From Olsenella sp. Marseille-P4559 (GTDB lineage Bacteria; Actinomycetota; Coriobacteriia; Coriobacteriales; Atopobiaceae): a DNA stretch of 64,000 bases. The notes beneath the pieces are model-generated. The model was given only the letters and a program-made list of their open reading frames with translations, was not told the origin of the DNA and ran no database searches. The stretch is taken from the NCBI RefSeq assembly GCF_900605015.1, contig NZ_LR027574.1, positions 988,525 through 1,052,524 of the forward strand. Direction: 5' to 3'. The position numbers were made by a program, and so were the translations under genes. Below, one piece after another: positions 18,114-26,938 of the stretch. Every line of letters begins with the position of its first letter. Position 1 is the stretch's first letter.

Positions 18114-18575
18114 CTAGCTCTGTTCGTCAATGCCCTTGTTGATGGCATCGGCGATGACCTGGGGATCATCGGAGTTGCGGACGAGGCTCTTGAAGTCGTC
18201 CTTCATGAGGAGCACGGCAGTCTTGGAGAGCAGCTTGATGTGGGTGGTACCCGCCTCGCCGGCAGGGACCAGGAGCGAGATTGCGATGTCGATGGGCTTC
18301 TCGTCGAAGGAGGGCCAATCGAGGGCGTGGTCGTTCTTGAAGACGATAACGGCAGCCTGCTTGATGGAGGCGTCCTTGGCGTGCGGCACCGCAAAGCCGT
18401 CGGTCATGCCCGTCTCGCCCATGTCCTCACGGGCGATGAAAGCCTTGTAAACGGCGTCGGCATCATCGGCGACGCCAAGCTCGACTGCCTTCTGGGAGAT
18501 GAAGCGCAGCACCTCGTCGCGACTCTTGGCGTGCTGGTTAACAAAAACGTCATTGGAAGTTACGAAATCGCTCAC
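18114..18575 (-). CDS. PTS EIIA domain protein, fructose/mannitol type
   Basis: 153 residues, GTG start at 18575 with AAAGGAG six bases upstream. The phosphorylated His lies in GFAVPHAKD near residue 62, and the DAIS-type block (DIAISLLVPAG) follows. EIIA accepts phosphate from HPr and passes it to EIIB. It is encoded alone; the fructose-type EIIB-EIIC pair at 27.9-29.4 kb has no EIIA of its own, so this protein could serve that system. A putative promoter lies at 18640-18667. A regulatory (non-transport) EIIA role, PtsN-like, cannot be excluded. Confidence 0.88.
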   Translation of the reverse strand: MSDFVTSNDVFVNQHAKSRDEVLRFISQKAVELGVADDADAVYKAFIAREDMGETGMTDGFAVPHAKDASIKQAAVIVFKNDHALDWPSFDEKPIDIAISLLVPAGEAGTTHIKLLSKTAVLLMKDDFKSLVRNSDDPQVIADAINKGIDEQS

Positions 18576-18639
18576 TGGTGCTCCTTTGTGACGTAGGAAG
18601 ACATAGACTCTTGCGCGTGGGCACAATATCCCTTGCTCC

Positions 18640-18667
18640 ATAATAGTAGCAGGGAGACGCGCCGCAA
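18640..18667 (-). promoter_or_regulatory. Putative promoter of the EIIA gene
   Basis: Minus-strand TTGCGG (18667-18662), 16-base spacer, TATTAT (18645-18640), about 65 bases before the GTG start. The -35 overlaps the end of the hairpin at 18664-18698, so the hairpin could affect access. Confidence 0.4.
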
Positions 18668-18698
18668 TGAGGCAAGGGCACTCCCCTTGTCTCATTGC
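18664..18698. repeat. 15-bp inverted repeat hairpin
   Basis: GCAATGAGGCAAGGG and CCCTTGTCTCATTGC pair with one mismatch around a five-base loop. There is no T run, so it is not a classic terminator. It sits just upstream of the putative EIIA promoter and about 250 bases past the glycerate kinase stop. The arm wording (TGAGACAAGGGG) recurs near 679-690 inside the phospholipase-like gene. Confidence 0.6.
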
Positions 18699-18737
18699 AC
18701 ATAGCGGCGAGACCCGGCTGGCGAGAAGCGTCGCTCG

Positions 18738-18904
18738 TGCGTACGCATACGTGCAAACTTCTACCACGACCCCTCTTGACAACTGGGCAAACTTGAAAGC
18801 ACTGTCAAATCTCGTTGGTCGTGCGTACGCAGAAGGGAAACTCCTTGCCGGCGGAGGCCGCCGAGGCCCGCTTTTGGGCAGAAACCCACACGTGTGCGTA
18901 CGCA
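18738..18904. repeat. Three copies of the palindrome TGCGTACGCA
   Basis: Exact 10-bp palindromes at 18738-18747, 18822-18831 and 18895-18904, each within a longer GTGCGTACGCA-like context, in the gap (18576-18945) between the EIIA and glycerate kinase genes. TTGACA at 18776 and TGTCAA at 18803 form a further dyad between copies one and two. Three copies of a perfect decamer palindrome in 170 bp suggests an operator array or a restriction/methylation target; no regulator gene is adjacent. Confidence 0.6.
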
Positions 18905-18945
18905 CGACGGACAGTCCCTGCCGCACTCGTAGCCTGCCACCACAA

Positions 18946-20085
18946 TCAATCCGAGAGGCGCTGCCCCAGGGCCATTAGCGAGAAGACCCTTGCCGCGGCA
19001 AGGCGGTAGTTCCTCTCGGCATGAGCAAGCGCCTCTGCCACGTCACCGCAGTCGATGACCGTAGGCACAAGCACATCCACCCCAAGGTCAACGAGGCCAA
19101 GGGCACCGGAATCCATGCCGCCCACAACGGCAACGCAGGGCACGCCAGCCCGCTTGCAATGTGACGCCACGCCCGACACCACCTTGCCGTGGGCCGACTG
19201 CGCGTCTGCGTGCCCCTCTCCCGTGACGCAGAGATCTGCGCCGAGAAGTGCCTGGTCAAGCCCAACGACATCGAGAACCCAGTCAATCCCCCGAACCGAC
19301 GTGGCGCCCAAGAAGAGGCGAACTGCCACACCAAGGCCGCCTGCGGCTCCGTCTCCCGGCTGGTCTGCGGCACGCCCAAAGGTGCGCTCGAGCACGCGGG
19401 CATACGACTCCATGCCCCGCTCAAGCCCCTCGACCTGCTGCGGCGTGGCCCCCTTCTGTGGGGCAAATACGCGGGTTGCGCCGCGAGGTCCAAGGAGGGG
19501 GTTGTCGACGTCGCACAAGAGGCGAAAGCTTGCGCGCGTGGCGAGAGGATCGAGCCCAGAGAGGTCAATGCGACCAACCCTCCCGAGGTCCGCACCCGTC
19601 CCTTCGAGTTCCCCTCCCGTCGAATCCAGGAATCGGACGCCCAGCGCACGCATGGCCCCCATGCCACCATCATTCGTTGCGCTTCCGCCAATGGCAAGCG
19701 TGACCTCGGTGGCACCGTTGTGAAGCGCATGGAAAACGAGCTGGCCCGTGCCATAGGTGCTGGTGAGAGCCGGATTGCGCTCTGCATGCATGAGCAGGGG
19801 CAGTCCAGAGGCGGCGGCCATCTCGATGACGGCGCGGTTCCCCGGCAACATGCCGTAGGACGCCTCGACCGGCCTGCCGAGAGGATCAGCCACACTGGCT
19901 TCGATACGTGTTCCGCCGAGGGAGGCAACCACGGCATCGACGGTCCCCTCGCCCCCGTCGGCAACGGCCAGCCGAGCACATTCGACGCGGGGAAACACGC
20001 GCATCGCCTCTTCTTCGAGAATGCTGGCCGCACGAGTCGAGCTGATGGTGCCCTTGAGCGTGTCGGACGCGAAGACGAACTTCAT
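18946..20085 (-). CDS. Glycerate kinase
   Basis: 379 residues from MKFVFASDTLKGTISS with GAGGGGAG before the ATG. The family blocks are ASDTLKGT at the start, VADGGEGTVDA near 43, AIGGSATNDGGMGAMRALG near 131, CDVDNPLLGPRGA near 192, and the closing GEGHADAQSAHGK near 290. Makes phosphoglycerate from glycerate and ATP (GarK/GlxK type). No tartronate or glycolate genes lie beside it. The neighbouring alcohol dehydrogenase unit ends with its own terminator, so this gene is probably transcribed separately, from the region just upstream at 20086-20190. Confidence 0.93.
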   Translation of the reverse strand: MKFVFASDTLKGTISSTRAASILEEEAMRVFPRVECARLAVADGGEGTVDAVVASLGGTRIEASVADPLGRPVEASYGMLPGNRAVIEMAAASGLPLLMHAERNPALTSTYGTGQLVFHALHNGATEVTLAIGGSATNDGGMGAMRALGVRFLDSTGGELEGTGADLGRVGRIDLSGLDPLATRASFRLLCDVDNPLLGPRGATRVFAPQKGATPQQVEGLERGMESYARVLERTFGRAADQPGDGAAGGLGVAVRLFLGATSVRGIDWVLDVVGLDQALLGADLCVTGEGHADAQSAHGKVVSGVASHCKRAGVPCVAVVGGMDSGALGLVDLGVDVLVPTVIDCGDVAEALAHAERNYRLAAARVFSLMALGQRLSD

Positions 20086-20201
20086 GTGCGCTCCCCTCTC
20101 TGCACGCAAATACAACAACGTGACCCCCTAGGAAGAAACCCGAGGTTACCTCTCATCCAGAGGCTCTCTCGTACATCTTCCCATTCTTGCCACAAGAAAG
20201 C

Positions 20202-20226
20202 GGGCCACCCGGGAATCCGGGCAGCC
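20202..20226 (-). terminator. Terminator after the alcohol dehydrogenase
   Basis: On the minus strand GGGCTGCCCGG and CCGGGTGGCCC pair around a three-base loop, followed by GCTTTCTT. It closes the long 20.2-29.4 kb transcription run. Confidence 0.7.
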
Positions 20227-20234
20227 CACGCCTT

Positions 20235-21425
20235 TTAGCGTGCGTTCTTGAGGATGTTCACAATGTCGTCGACATGGAGTTGCATGAAGTTGCCGGCGTG
20301 ATCGCCGCCACGTGCCTCCACGGCACCCTCGGCCATCTCCTTGATCTGCTCGTCCGTAGGATCAACCCCCAGCTCGTAGAGGCTCGTGGGCATCCCGATG
20401 GAATGGCACCACTGATCCCACGCCTCGATGCCCCGCAGGCCAGTTGACATGGGGTCATGGAAGTCATTCTGGACGCCCCATACATTGACAGCGAACTGCG
20501 CGAAGCGCTCGGGGTCGACGTGAATGACGTACTTAGCCCAACTGGACCAGATGGCCGTGAGGCCAGCTCCATGAGCAACGTCGAACATAGCACCGATTTC
20601 ATGCTCGATGGCATGGCAGGCGAAGTCCCCCACCCTGCCGAGTCCAGTGAGCCCATCATGAGACTTGGCACCTGCCAAAAGCAGGTTTGCACGAGCGGTA
20701 TAGCTCGTTGGATGGGCGAGCGCCTCGGGAACCATGGTCTTGACGGTGCGGAGAAGCCCCTCGGCAATCCCGTCAGTAAGCTCAACGTCACGCTCGGTCG
20801 TGAAGTAGCGCTCCATGGTGTGCATCATGATATCGGCACCTGGCGCGGCTGTCTGGAAGGGAGGCAGCGAGTAGGTGAGCTCGGGGTTCATGATGGCAAA
20901 GAGCGGGCGCGCGCATTCATGGTTGTAGGAGCGCTTGAGAATCTTGGGACCCATCGTATCGATGTCGATCACGGCCGAGTTGGAGGTCTCGGAGCCAGTA
21001 CCCGCCAGGGTGGAGATTGCGCCAATCTTTGCGATCTTGTCAGTCGAGACCTTTCCGAGGAAGAGGTCCTCGAGATCGAAGTCATTGGCAAGGCCGTAGG
21101 CTATTGCCTTCGAGGAATCGATGGCAGAGCCACCGCCAATGGCCAGGACAAAGTCGACGCCCTCCTTCTTGCAGAGCCCGACACCCTTCTTGACAAGGGA
21201 GAGACGTGGGTTGGGGACAACGCCGTCGAGGTCAACGTACACAATGCCCTCAGCCTCGAGACCCTTGTGCACGCGATCGAGAAGCCCCGTGGTGCGCACG
21301 TAATCCCCACCCCAGTGGATAAGGGCCTTGTGGCCCCCAAACTCCTTGATGAGCCTGCCGGCCTCGTTTTCGGTCCCCTTGCCGAAGAGAATCTTCGTGG
21401 GGACGAGATACTCGAAGTTGACCAT
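20235..21425 (-). CDS. Iron-containing alcohol dehydrogenase (butanol dehydrogenase/YqhD type)
   Basis: 396 residues. Group III alcohol dehydrogenase using NAD(P)H. IGGGSAIDSSKAIA near residue 95 is the nucleotide-binding loop; GTGSETSNSAVI near 141 follows; the Fe/Zn ligands are expected in the Asp/His set around DIMMHTMERYF near 195, CHAIEHEIGAMFDVAHG near 262 and the final His near 280. The family reduces short aldehydes such as butyraldehyde. It is the last gene after acyl-CoA ligase, CoA-transferase, 3-hydroxyacyl-CoA dehydrogenase and thiolase. No aldehyde dehydrogenase is encoded in the cluster, so its aldehyde source is unclear. Confidence 0.92.
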   Translation of the reverse strand: MVNFEYLVPTKILFGKGTENEAGRLIKEFGGHKALIHWGGDYVRTTGLLDRVHKGLEAEGIVYVDLDGVVPNPRLSLVKKGVGLCKKEGVDFVLAIGGGSAIDSSKAIAYGLANDFDLEDLFLGKVSTDKIAKIGAISTLAGTGSETSNSAVIDIDTMGPKILKRSYNHECARPLFAIMNPELTYSLPPFQTAAPGADIMMHTMERYFTTERDVELTDGIAEGLLRTVKTMVPEALAHPTSYTARANLLLAGAKSHDGLTGLGRVGDFACHAIEHEIGAMFDVAHGAGLTAIWSSWAKYVIHVDPERFAQFAVNVWGVQNDFHDPMSTGLRGIEAWDQWCHSIGMPTSLYELGVDPTDEQIKEMAEGAVEARGGDHAGNFMQLHVDDIVNILKNAR

Positions 21426-21458
21426 AGCGGTTCTCCTTTCGCTTCTCGCGATTTGTGG

Positions 21459-22672
21459 CTAGTCCTTCGTGAAGTACATCGAGATGCCCTGACCGCCGCC
21501 GATGCACATGGAGACCATCGCATCTCGCTTGTCGGTACGGGCGAGCTCGTAGGCGCACTTGATAACGAGAATGGCGCCGGTGGCTCCAATGGGGTGACCA
21601 AGGGAGATGCCACCACCGTAGATGTTGAGCTTCTCGGGATCGAGGCCGAGGTCACGGCTCACGGCAACCGACTGGGAGGCAAATGCCTCGTTGAGCTCGA
21701 ACATGTCGATTGCCTGTACGTCGAGCCCAAGTTGGTTGCACAGCTGAACCGTGGAGAAGTAGGGGCTGTAGCCCATGAGCGTGGCATCGTAGCCCGCAAC
21801 TGCCCATCCGCGGATGGCGAGCATGGGGGTGCACCCGAGCTCCTCCGCCTTGGAGCGCGTCATCATCACCACGGCAGCGGCGGCATCGTTCAGGCTCGAG
21901 GAGTTGCCCGCGGTCACGGTGCCCGTACCGTCCGTCACGAAGCAGGGCTTGAGCTTCGCGAGGCTCTCGGCGGTCGCGCCCTCGCGCGGACCCTCGTCGG
22001 TGTCGAAGACCGTCACGGCCCCATGGCGCCCCTTGATCTCGACGGGAACGATCTCGGGCTTGAACACGCCGGACGCGACTGCCGCGCAGGCACGCTGCTG
22101 CGAGCGGGCGGCAAAGGCGTCCTGCTCCTCGCGGCTCACGCCGAACTTCTTGGCGACGTTCTCGGCAGTGATGCCGTTGTGGTTGCCGTCGAGCGGCCAG
22201 ACGAGGGCGTCGATGACCCCGTCCTCGAACTGCTTGTGGCCCATGCGGGCGCCCCAGCGCGCCGACGGAACGTAGTAAGGGAGCGTCGAGAGGGACTCGG
22301 CGCCGCCAGCGACGACGACGTCGCGAAAGCCCGTCTGGATCTCCTGCAGGCCGTCGGCGATTGCCTGGACGGACGACCCGCACTGACGGTTCACCGAGTA
22401 TGCGGTGCACTCGTTGGGCATCCCTGCCTTGAGGGAGATCACACGGGCCAGAAAGCCGTTGGGTCCCCAGCCGCCAACGTTTCCGATGATGACCTCGCCC
22501 ACCTCGCTCGGATTGACACCCGAGCGCTTGACCGCCTCCTTGACGGCAATGGCTCCCAGGTCAATCGTGGGGACACGGTCTTGAGGCTTCCGCCAAACTT
22601 GCCGATTGCGGTACGCGCGCCGGCAACGATTACGACGTCATCGGGGCTCTTCTCAAACTGCCTGTTGCTCAT
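21459..22672 (-). pseudogene. Acetyl-CoA acetyltransferase (thiolase), frameshifted
   Basis: The first part, MSNRQFEKSPDDVVIVAGA through GGSLKTVSP, reads from an ATG at 22672. The rest (TIDLGAIAVKEA..., then EVIIGNVGG, the active Cys in NRQCGSSVQA, the His in NEAFASQS context and the final CIGGGQG) is in a different frame. A one-base loss in the GGGG run at 22569-22572 explains the break exactly; restoring it gives a full thiolase of about 404 residues with all catalytic residues. As it stands, only a 347-residue C-terminal frame with a GTG at 22502 could be made, lacking the N-terminal core. Thiolase condenses two acetyl-CoA to acetoacetyl-CoA. Either a real lesion or a homopolymer sequencing error. 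Confidence 0.8.
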
Positions 22673-22733
22673 GAACTTTCCCTTCGTAGTGTCCGGATGG
22701 TCTTGGATTGATTGCGGCAGCTTCCGCTCCTCG

Positions 22734-23585
22734 CTACTCGTAGTCGTAGAAGCCGTGGCCGGTCTTGCGGCCAAGCTTGCCCGAGTCGAGCAGCTCCTTG
22801 AATATGGGGGCGGGCCGATACAGGTCATCATGGTCGTAGCCCTCGTAGAGGTTCATGAGCGAGGCGTACACCACGTCGATCCCCGAGAAGTCCATGAGCT
22901 CGCAGGGGCCCATCGGGTGGTTGCATGCAAGCTTCATCGCAGTGTCGACGTCCTTGGGAGAGACTCCCTCGGAGACGAGCCACGCGCCCATGTTCTCGTA
23001 GGGGTTGATGATGCGGTTGACGATGAAGCCGGGGGTGTTGGGGGCGTCGACGGTCGTCTTCCCAATCGCCTCCGCAAGCTCCTTTGCCTTCTCATGGGCC
23101 TCATCAGAGGTCTTCTCGCCGCGGACGAGCTCGACGAGCTTCATCACGGGGGCGGGATAGAAGAAGTGCATCCCCATGACCGACGCGTGACGCTTGGTCG
23201 CCGAGGCGATCTGGTCGATGTCGATGCCGGACGTGTTGGTGAGAAGCACCGCATCCGCGTCGGCGAGCTCGTCGACCTTCTCGAACGTCGACTGCTTGAA
23301 GTCTAGGCGCTCGGGGACGGCCTCGATCACGTACTTGGCACCTGCCAGCTCGCCGTAGTCGGTGGAGTACGTGAGGTTGCCCAGGATGGCGTCGCACTCC
23401 TCCTGCGTGATCTTGCCCTTCGTCACCTTCTTCTGCACGAGCTTGCCGACAAGCGCCTTTGCCTTGTCCAGTGGCTCCTGGGCGATGTCGATGTTCACGA
23501 CCGGAAAGCCGGCGGTGGCGCACGCCTGGGCGATGCCTGCTCCCATGAGGCCCGAGCCGATGACCGCAACCTTGACCTTTTCCAT
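22734..23585 (-). CDS. 3-hydroxybutyryl-CoA dehydrogenase
   Basis: 283 residues from [15 protein letters not shown] with AAGGAT upstream. The Rossmann loop [11 protein letters not shown] is at 10-20; the catalytic His and Glu lie in [18 protein letters not shown] near 137-152; [14 protein letters not shown] near 190 starts the C-terminal dimer domain. Length and wording match Hbd of clostridial butyrate/butanol pathways, interconverting acetoacetyl-CoA and (S)-3-hydroxybutyryl-CoA. It lies between the CoA-transferase and the thiolase. No crotonase or butyryl-CoA dehydrogenase is nearby, so the pathway may stop at, or start from, the 3-hydroxy level. Confidence 0.93.
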   Translation of the reverse strand: MEKVKVAVIGSGLMGAGIAQACATAGFPVVNIDIAQEPLDKAKALVGKLVQKKVTKGKITQEECDAILGNLTYSTDYGELAGAKYVIEAVPERLDFKQSTFEKVDELADADAVLLTNTSGIDIDQIASATKRHASVMGMHFFYPAPVMKLVELVRGEKTSDEAHEKAKELAEAIGKTTVDAPNTPGFIVNRIINPYENMGAWLVSEGVSPKDVDTAMKLACNHPMGPCELMDFSGIDVVYASLMNLYEGYDHDDLYRPAPIFKELLDSGKLGRKTGHGFYDYE

Positions 23586-23637
23586 GTTCTTGATCCTTTC
23601 CATGAGTATCTGCTGGGTGACGAAGCGTCCGGGAAAT

Positions 23638-25233
23638 CTACTTTTTGCCGAAGCCTTCCAGGAGCCCGCAGGGGCCGTCCTGGGCAAAGAGGCTTGGGCT
23701 CATGGTCTTGAGGTCGTCTGCGACGATGGGCGTGAAGTCCATCATGTCGAGCACCTGCGTCTTGAGGTCGACGCCCGGCGCGATCTCGACGAGCTTGACC
23801 CCTACAGGCACCAGTTCGAACACGGCTCGCTCGGTCACCACGACGACGCGCTGACCGCTCTTGCGGGCCTGCGGGCCGCTGAAGGATATCTGGCGCACGT
23901 GGCTGACCATCTTCCTCACGGCGCCCTCCTTGAGGATGTGCAGCTCGTTGCCGTCGAAGCTGTACTCGGCGCCCTTGGCCGTGAACGTGCCTAGGTAGAC
24001 GACGCACTTCGCGTTCTGGGTGATGTCGACGAAGCCACCAGCGCCCGTGCACCTCTCGCCCATCTTGGTGGAGTTGACGTTTCCCTCACCGTCGAGCTCG
24101 CCGAGCCCCATGTACGTGACGTCGACGCCGGCCCCGTCGTAGTAGTCGAACTGCTCGGGATGGCTCACCATCGCGTAGAGGTTCTGGCCGATTCCAAAGT
24201 CGATGCCGCCGAGCTGCACGCCGCCGTAGATGCCGCTCTCCACCGTGATCATGACCTTATCGGAGAGGCCCTCCTCCGCGCAGACACGTCCCACCATGTC
24301 ATTGGGGATGCCCGTGCCGAGGTTGACGACACAACCGGGATAAAGCTCCTGGCAGCCACGACGTGCGATGAACTTGCGCACGTTGAACGGGGCCGGGTCG
24401 ATGGCGGCCATGGGACGCCTGAGCTTACCGACGTATGAGGGGTCGAAGTAGATCGAGGAGGTCATGCGGTGGTCCTCCTCGGGGTTGGGGCAGACGACCA
24501 CCTTGTCGATGAACACACCCGGCACCGTCACGTCCTTGGGGTTGAGCGTGCCGGTCTGCGCGACGTCTCGCACCTGGGCTATGACCTGTCCGCCGTAGCG
24601 TTTGGTGGCGAGGACCGCGTTGAAGACCTCGAGCTTCATCGCCTCATCCGTCGTGGTCATGTTCCCCATCTCGTCGCAGGTGGTGCCGCGGATGAGGAGG
24701 GTGTCGATGGGCACCTCGTTGTACATCATGTATTCCTCGCCGTGGTAGGTGACGATCTCCACGATGTCCGGCTCGCCTTGGGTGCGCTCGTTCATCTTGC
24801 CGCCCTCGATGCGCGGGTCGATGAAGGTGCCGAGGCCGACCTTGCTCATCTTCCCAGGCAGCCCGCAGGCCATAGCCCGGTAGAGCTGAGCGATTTGTCC
24901 CTGCGGAAGGCAGTACGCAATCACCTTGTTGTTGGCGATCATGTCCATCCACTTGGGCTGGAGACCCCAGTGGGAGCCGATGATGCGCGTCACCAGCCCC
25001 TCGTGAGCCAGGTGCTGTATGCCGCGCGCCCTGTCTGACTGGCCACACGAGTGAAGGAGCGTGAGTCCGCATGGGTGCCCCGTCTCGAGGAAGCGCCTCT
25101 CTATTGCCTTGAGGTTGGACTCCGAGGCAGAGACGAGCGTCATGCCGATGGTGCAGATGGCCGTTCCGTCAGCGATGGACGCAGCCGCCTCCTCCGGGGT
25201 CACGAAGTTTGCCTGAAGGTCCCTGCTAGCCAT
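23638..25233 (-). CDS. Acyl CoA-transferase, fused alpha-beta (propionate/acetoacetate CoA-transferase type)
   Basis: 531 residues, the length of the fused class I CoA-transferases (Pct/YdiF). The N-terminal half holds the alpha domain ([12 protein letters not shown] near 24, the G-rich [12 protein letters not shown] near 135), the second half the beta domain with the likely catalytic Glu in [11 protein letters not shown] near 325 and the closing [13 protein letters not shown] near 398. Moves CoA between acetyl-CoA and other short acids. It begins three bases after the ligase stop. Exact substrates (propionate, lactate, acetoacetate, 3-hydroxybutyrate) cannot be told from sequence. Confidence 0.9.
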   Translation of the reverse strand: MASRDLQANFVTPEEAAASIADGTAICTIGMTLVSASESNLKAIERRFLETGHPCGLTLLHSCGQSDRARGIQHLAHEGLVTRIIGSHWGLQPKWMDMIANNKVIAYCLPQGQIAQLYRAMACGLPGKMSKVGLGTFIDPRIEGGKMNERTQGEPDIVEIVTYHGEEYMMYNEVPIDTLLIRGTTCDEMGNMTTTDEAMKLEVFNAVLATKRYGGQVIAQVRDVAQTGTLNPKDVTVPGVFIDKVVVCPNPEEDHRMTSSIYFDPSYVGKLRRPMAAIDPAPFNVRKFIARRGCQELYPGCVVNLGTGIPNDMVGRVCAEEGLSDKVMITVESGIYGGVQLGGIDFGIGQNLYAMVSHPEQFDYYDGAGVDVTYMGLGELDGEGNVNSTKMGERCTGAGGFVDITQNAKCVVYLGTFTAKGAEYSFDGNELHILKEGAVRKMVSHVRQISFSGPQARKSGQRVVVVTERAVFELVPVGVKLVEIAPGVDLKTQVLDMMDFTPIVADDLKTMSPSLFAQDGPCGLLEGFGKK

Positions 25234-25236
25234 GAG

Positions 25237-26868
25237 TCAAGCCTCTCTCGGTGTCTTGTCTGAAAGGGATTGGCGAACGAGCTCGAGCGCGGCACGCCTG
25301 TCGGGCTTCTCGCCTCTCGTCTGGGGAATCTTTTCCGCAAAAGCGACGTGGACGGGAATCTTGAAGTGCGCGAGCCGCCCCTTGAGCGCGGCCTTGACGT
25401 CGTCCTCCGTGACATGCGAGCCCGCCTGTCTCACGCAGAGGGCGACGGGAACCTCGCCGTACAGGTCATCCGGCATCCCACAGGCGCAGGCCTCGCTGAT
25501 GCCCGGGGTCTCGCAGAGCACCTCTTCGAGCGCGGAGCACCACACCTTCTCGCCGCCGCGGTTGATCATGTCCTTCTTGCGGTCGACGATCCAGACCATG
25601 CCCTCGTCGTTCGCATAGCCCATGTCGCCCGTGAGCAGCCACCCGCCAGGAAGCAGGTCGCCCGAGTCGTGGTGGAAGTAGCCTTCGGTCACGCAGGTGC
25701 CACGAAGGGCGAGCTCCCCCACCTCCCCCGTGGGAACCTCGTGGTGCTCCTCGTCGAGAAGGACGGCATCCACTCCGGGAACCGGCTTTCCCGTGGCACC
25801 CGCGTAGATGGAGGTGGCGGAGTCCCAGGGAAAGAGGAGCGCCGGGGAGCTCGTCTCGGTCATGCCATAGACCACCTGGAACGTGGCCGTTGGCATCCAC
25901 TCGTGGAAGGCCCTCATCTTCGACACCGGCTCGTAGCTCGAGCCGGAAAGCATCGCGCGCACGCTTGGAAGCGAGGGGAACTCCTCCCGCAGTGGCAGGA
26001 GCTCGGCAAAGCTGGTGGGCGAGCCGTGCAGGTAGGTTATCCCCTCGTCCCGGACGCACTGGAGGACCCTTCTCGCATCGAACCTGCGATGGAGGTATAC
26101 CGTCCCTCCAACGAAGACGAACTGCGCAAGGAGGGCCACCAGGCCCGTGACGTGGTAGATGGGGATGGGCACCAGGCAGGAGTCGTCCACCGTCGTCCCC
26201 ATGAGACGCTGGTAGATCATGGTGGCAAAGACGAGGTTGTAGTTTCTCAGCACCACGCCCTTGGCAGCGGATGTGGTGCCGCTGGTGAACATCATTATGG
26301 CGGGGTCGCTGGCACTTCCGGAGGCACGTACCGCAGGGTAGGTGTAGCCGCAGACCCCGTCAAAGCCATAGCCGTCCTCGACCCCTCGAGACCAGACGCA
26401 CATTTTGGGGTCAACGGGAAAGTCCGATGCCCAGTCCTCGAACTCCTCGCCAGCAATAACGGCGTCGGGCTTGGCGATGTCCAGAAGCGACGTCACCTCA
26501 CGCTCGCGATACTTTGTCGGTATGGGCACGCACACAGCCCCAAGCTTTGAGATTGCATAGAGGGCAACCACGAACTCGAGGTCGGCGTGCATGATAAGGG
26601 CAACGAGGGAACCGTGCCCAAGCCCCTTCTCGGTAGCCAGGAAGGCTGCGAAGTCATCCGTCAGGGAGAGGAGACGCTCGTAGGTCGTTGGGCGGCCCCA
26701 GTCGTCGACAATGGCTGTCAGCTGGGGATATGAGGATGCCGTCTGCGCAAGCTGGTGGTAGAGGCTGGGCGCCATGTCGTCGAAGGCATACAGCTCCTTG
26801 CCCGACACGTATCGCGTCGACATCCCTCGCTGGAGCGATGGGCTCCAGCAGTTCTTTCCGGAAATCAT
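25237..26868 (-). CDS. Acyl-CoA synthetase/ligase of the ANL (AMP-binding) family
   Basis: 543 residues. The phosphate loop MMFTSGTTSAAKG near 192, YGMTETSSP near 335, the hinge GDMGYANDEGMVWIVDRKKDMI near 410-435 and the C-terminal lysine region TRGEKPDRRA near 520 are all visible. It adenylates a carboxylic acid and joins it to CoA. The usual PRTxxGK wording is changed to PQTRGEKPDR, but a Lys is retained. A strong GGAGGTGA site lies eight bases upstream of the ATG. First dedicated gene of the acyl-CoA set, 70 bases after the aldolase. Acid specificity unknown. Confidence 0.9.
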   Translation of the reverse strand: MISGKNCWSPSLQRGMSTRYVSGKELYAFDDMAPSLYHQLAQTASSYPQLTAIVDDWGRPTTYERLLSLTDDFAAFLATEKGLGHGSLVALIMHADLEFVVALYAISKLGAVCVPIPTKYREREVTSLLDIAKPDAVIAGEEFEDWASDFPVDPKMCVWSRGVEDGYGFDGVCGYTYPAVRASGSASDPAIMMFTSGTTSAAKGVVLRNYNLVFATMIYQRLMGTTVDDSCLVPIPIYHVTGLVALLAQFVFVGGTVYLHRRFDARRVLQCVRDEGITYLHGSPTSFAELLPLREEFPSLPSVRAMLSGSSYEPVSKMRAFHEWMPTATFQVVYGMTETSSPALLFPWDSATSIYAGATGKPVPGVDAVLLDEEHHEVPTGEVGELALRGTCVTEGYFHHDSGDLLPGGWLLTGDMGYANDEGMVWIVDRKKDMINRGGEKVWCSALEEVLCETPGISEACACGMPDDLYGEVPVALCVRQAGSHVTEDDVKAALKGRLAHFKIPVHVAFAEKIPQTRGEKPDRRAALELVRQSLSDKTPREA

Positions 26869-26938
26869 CTTCTATCACCTCCGCGACGCATCTGCGCTCC
26901 AACGATCCAACCTGGGTTTCTGAGGGACATGGGCAGGG

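Noticed and set aside
22569..22572. Programmed frameshift in the thiolase gene
   Set aside because: No slippery heptamer or downstream pseudoknot is evident, thiolases are not known to use frameshifting, and a similar lesion in EIIB points to a simple one-base loss.
20457..23306. 949-codon plus-strand open frame opposite the thiolase and dehydrogenase genes
   Set aside because: It is a shadow of GC-rich codons on the minus strand. The minus-strand genes have family motifs and ribosome sites; this frame has neither.
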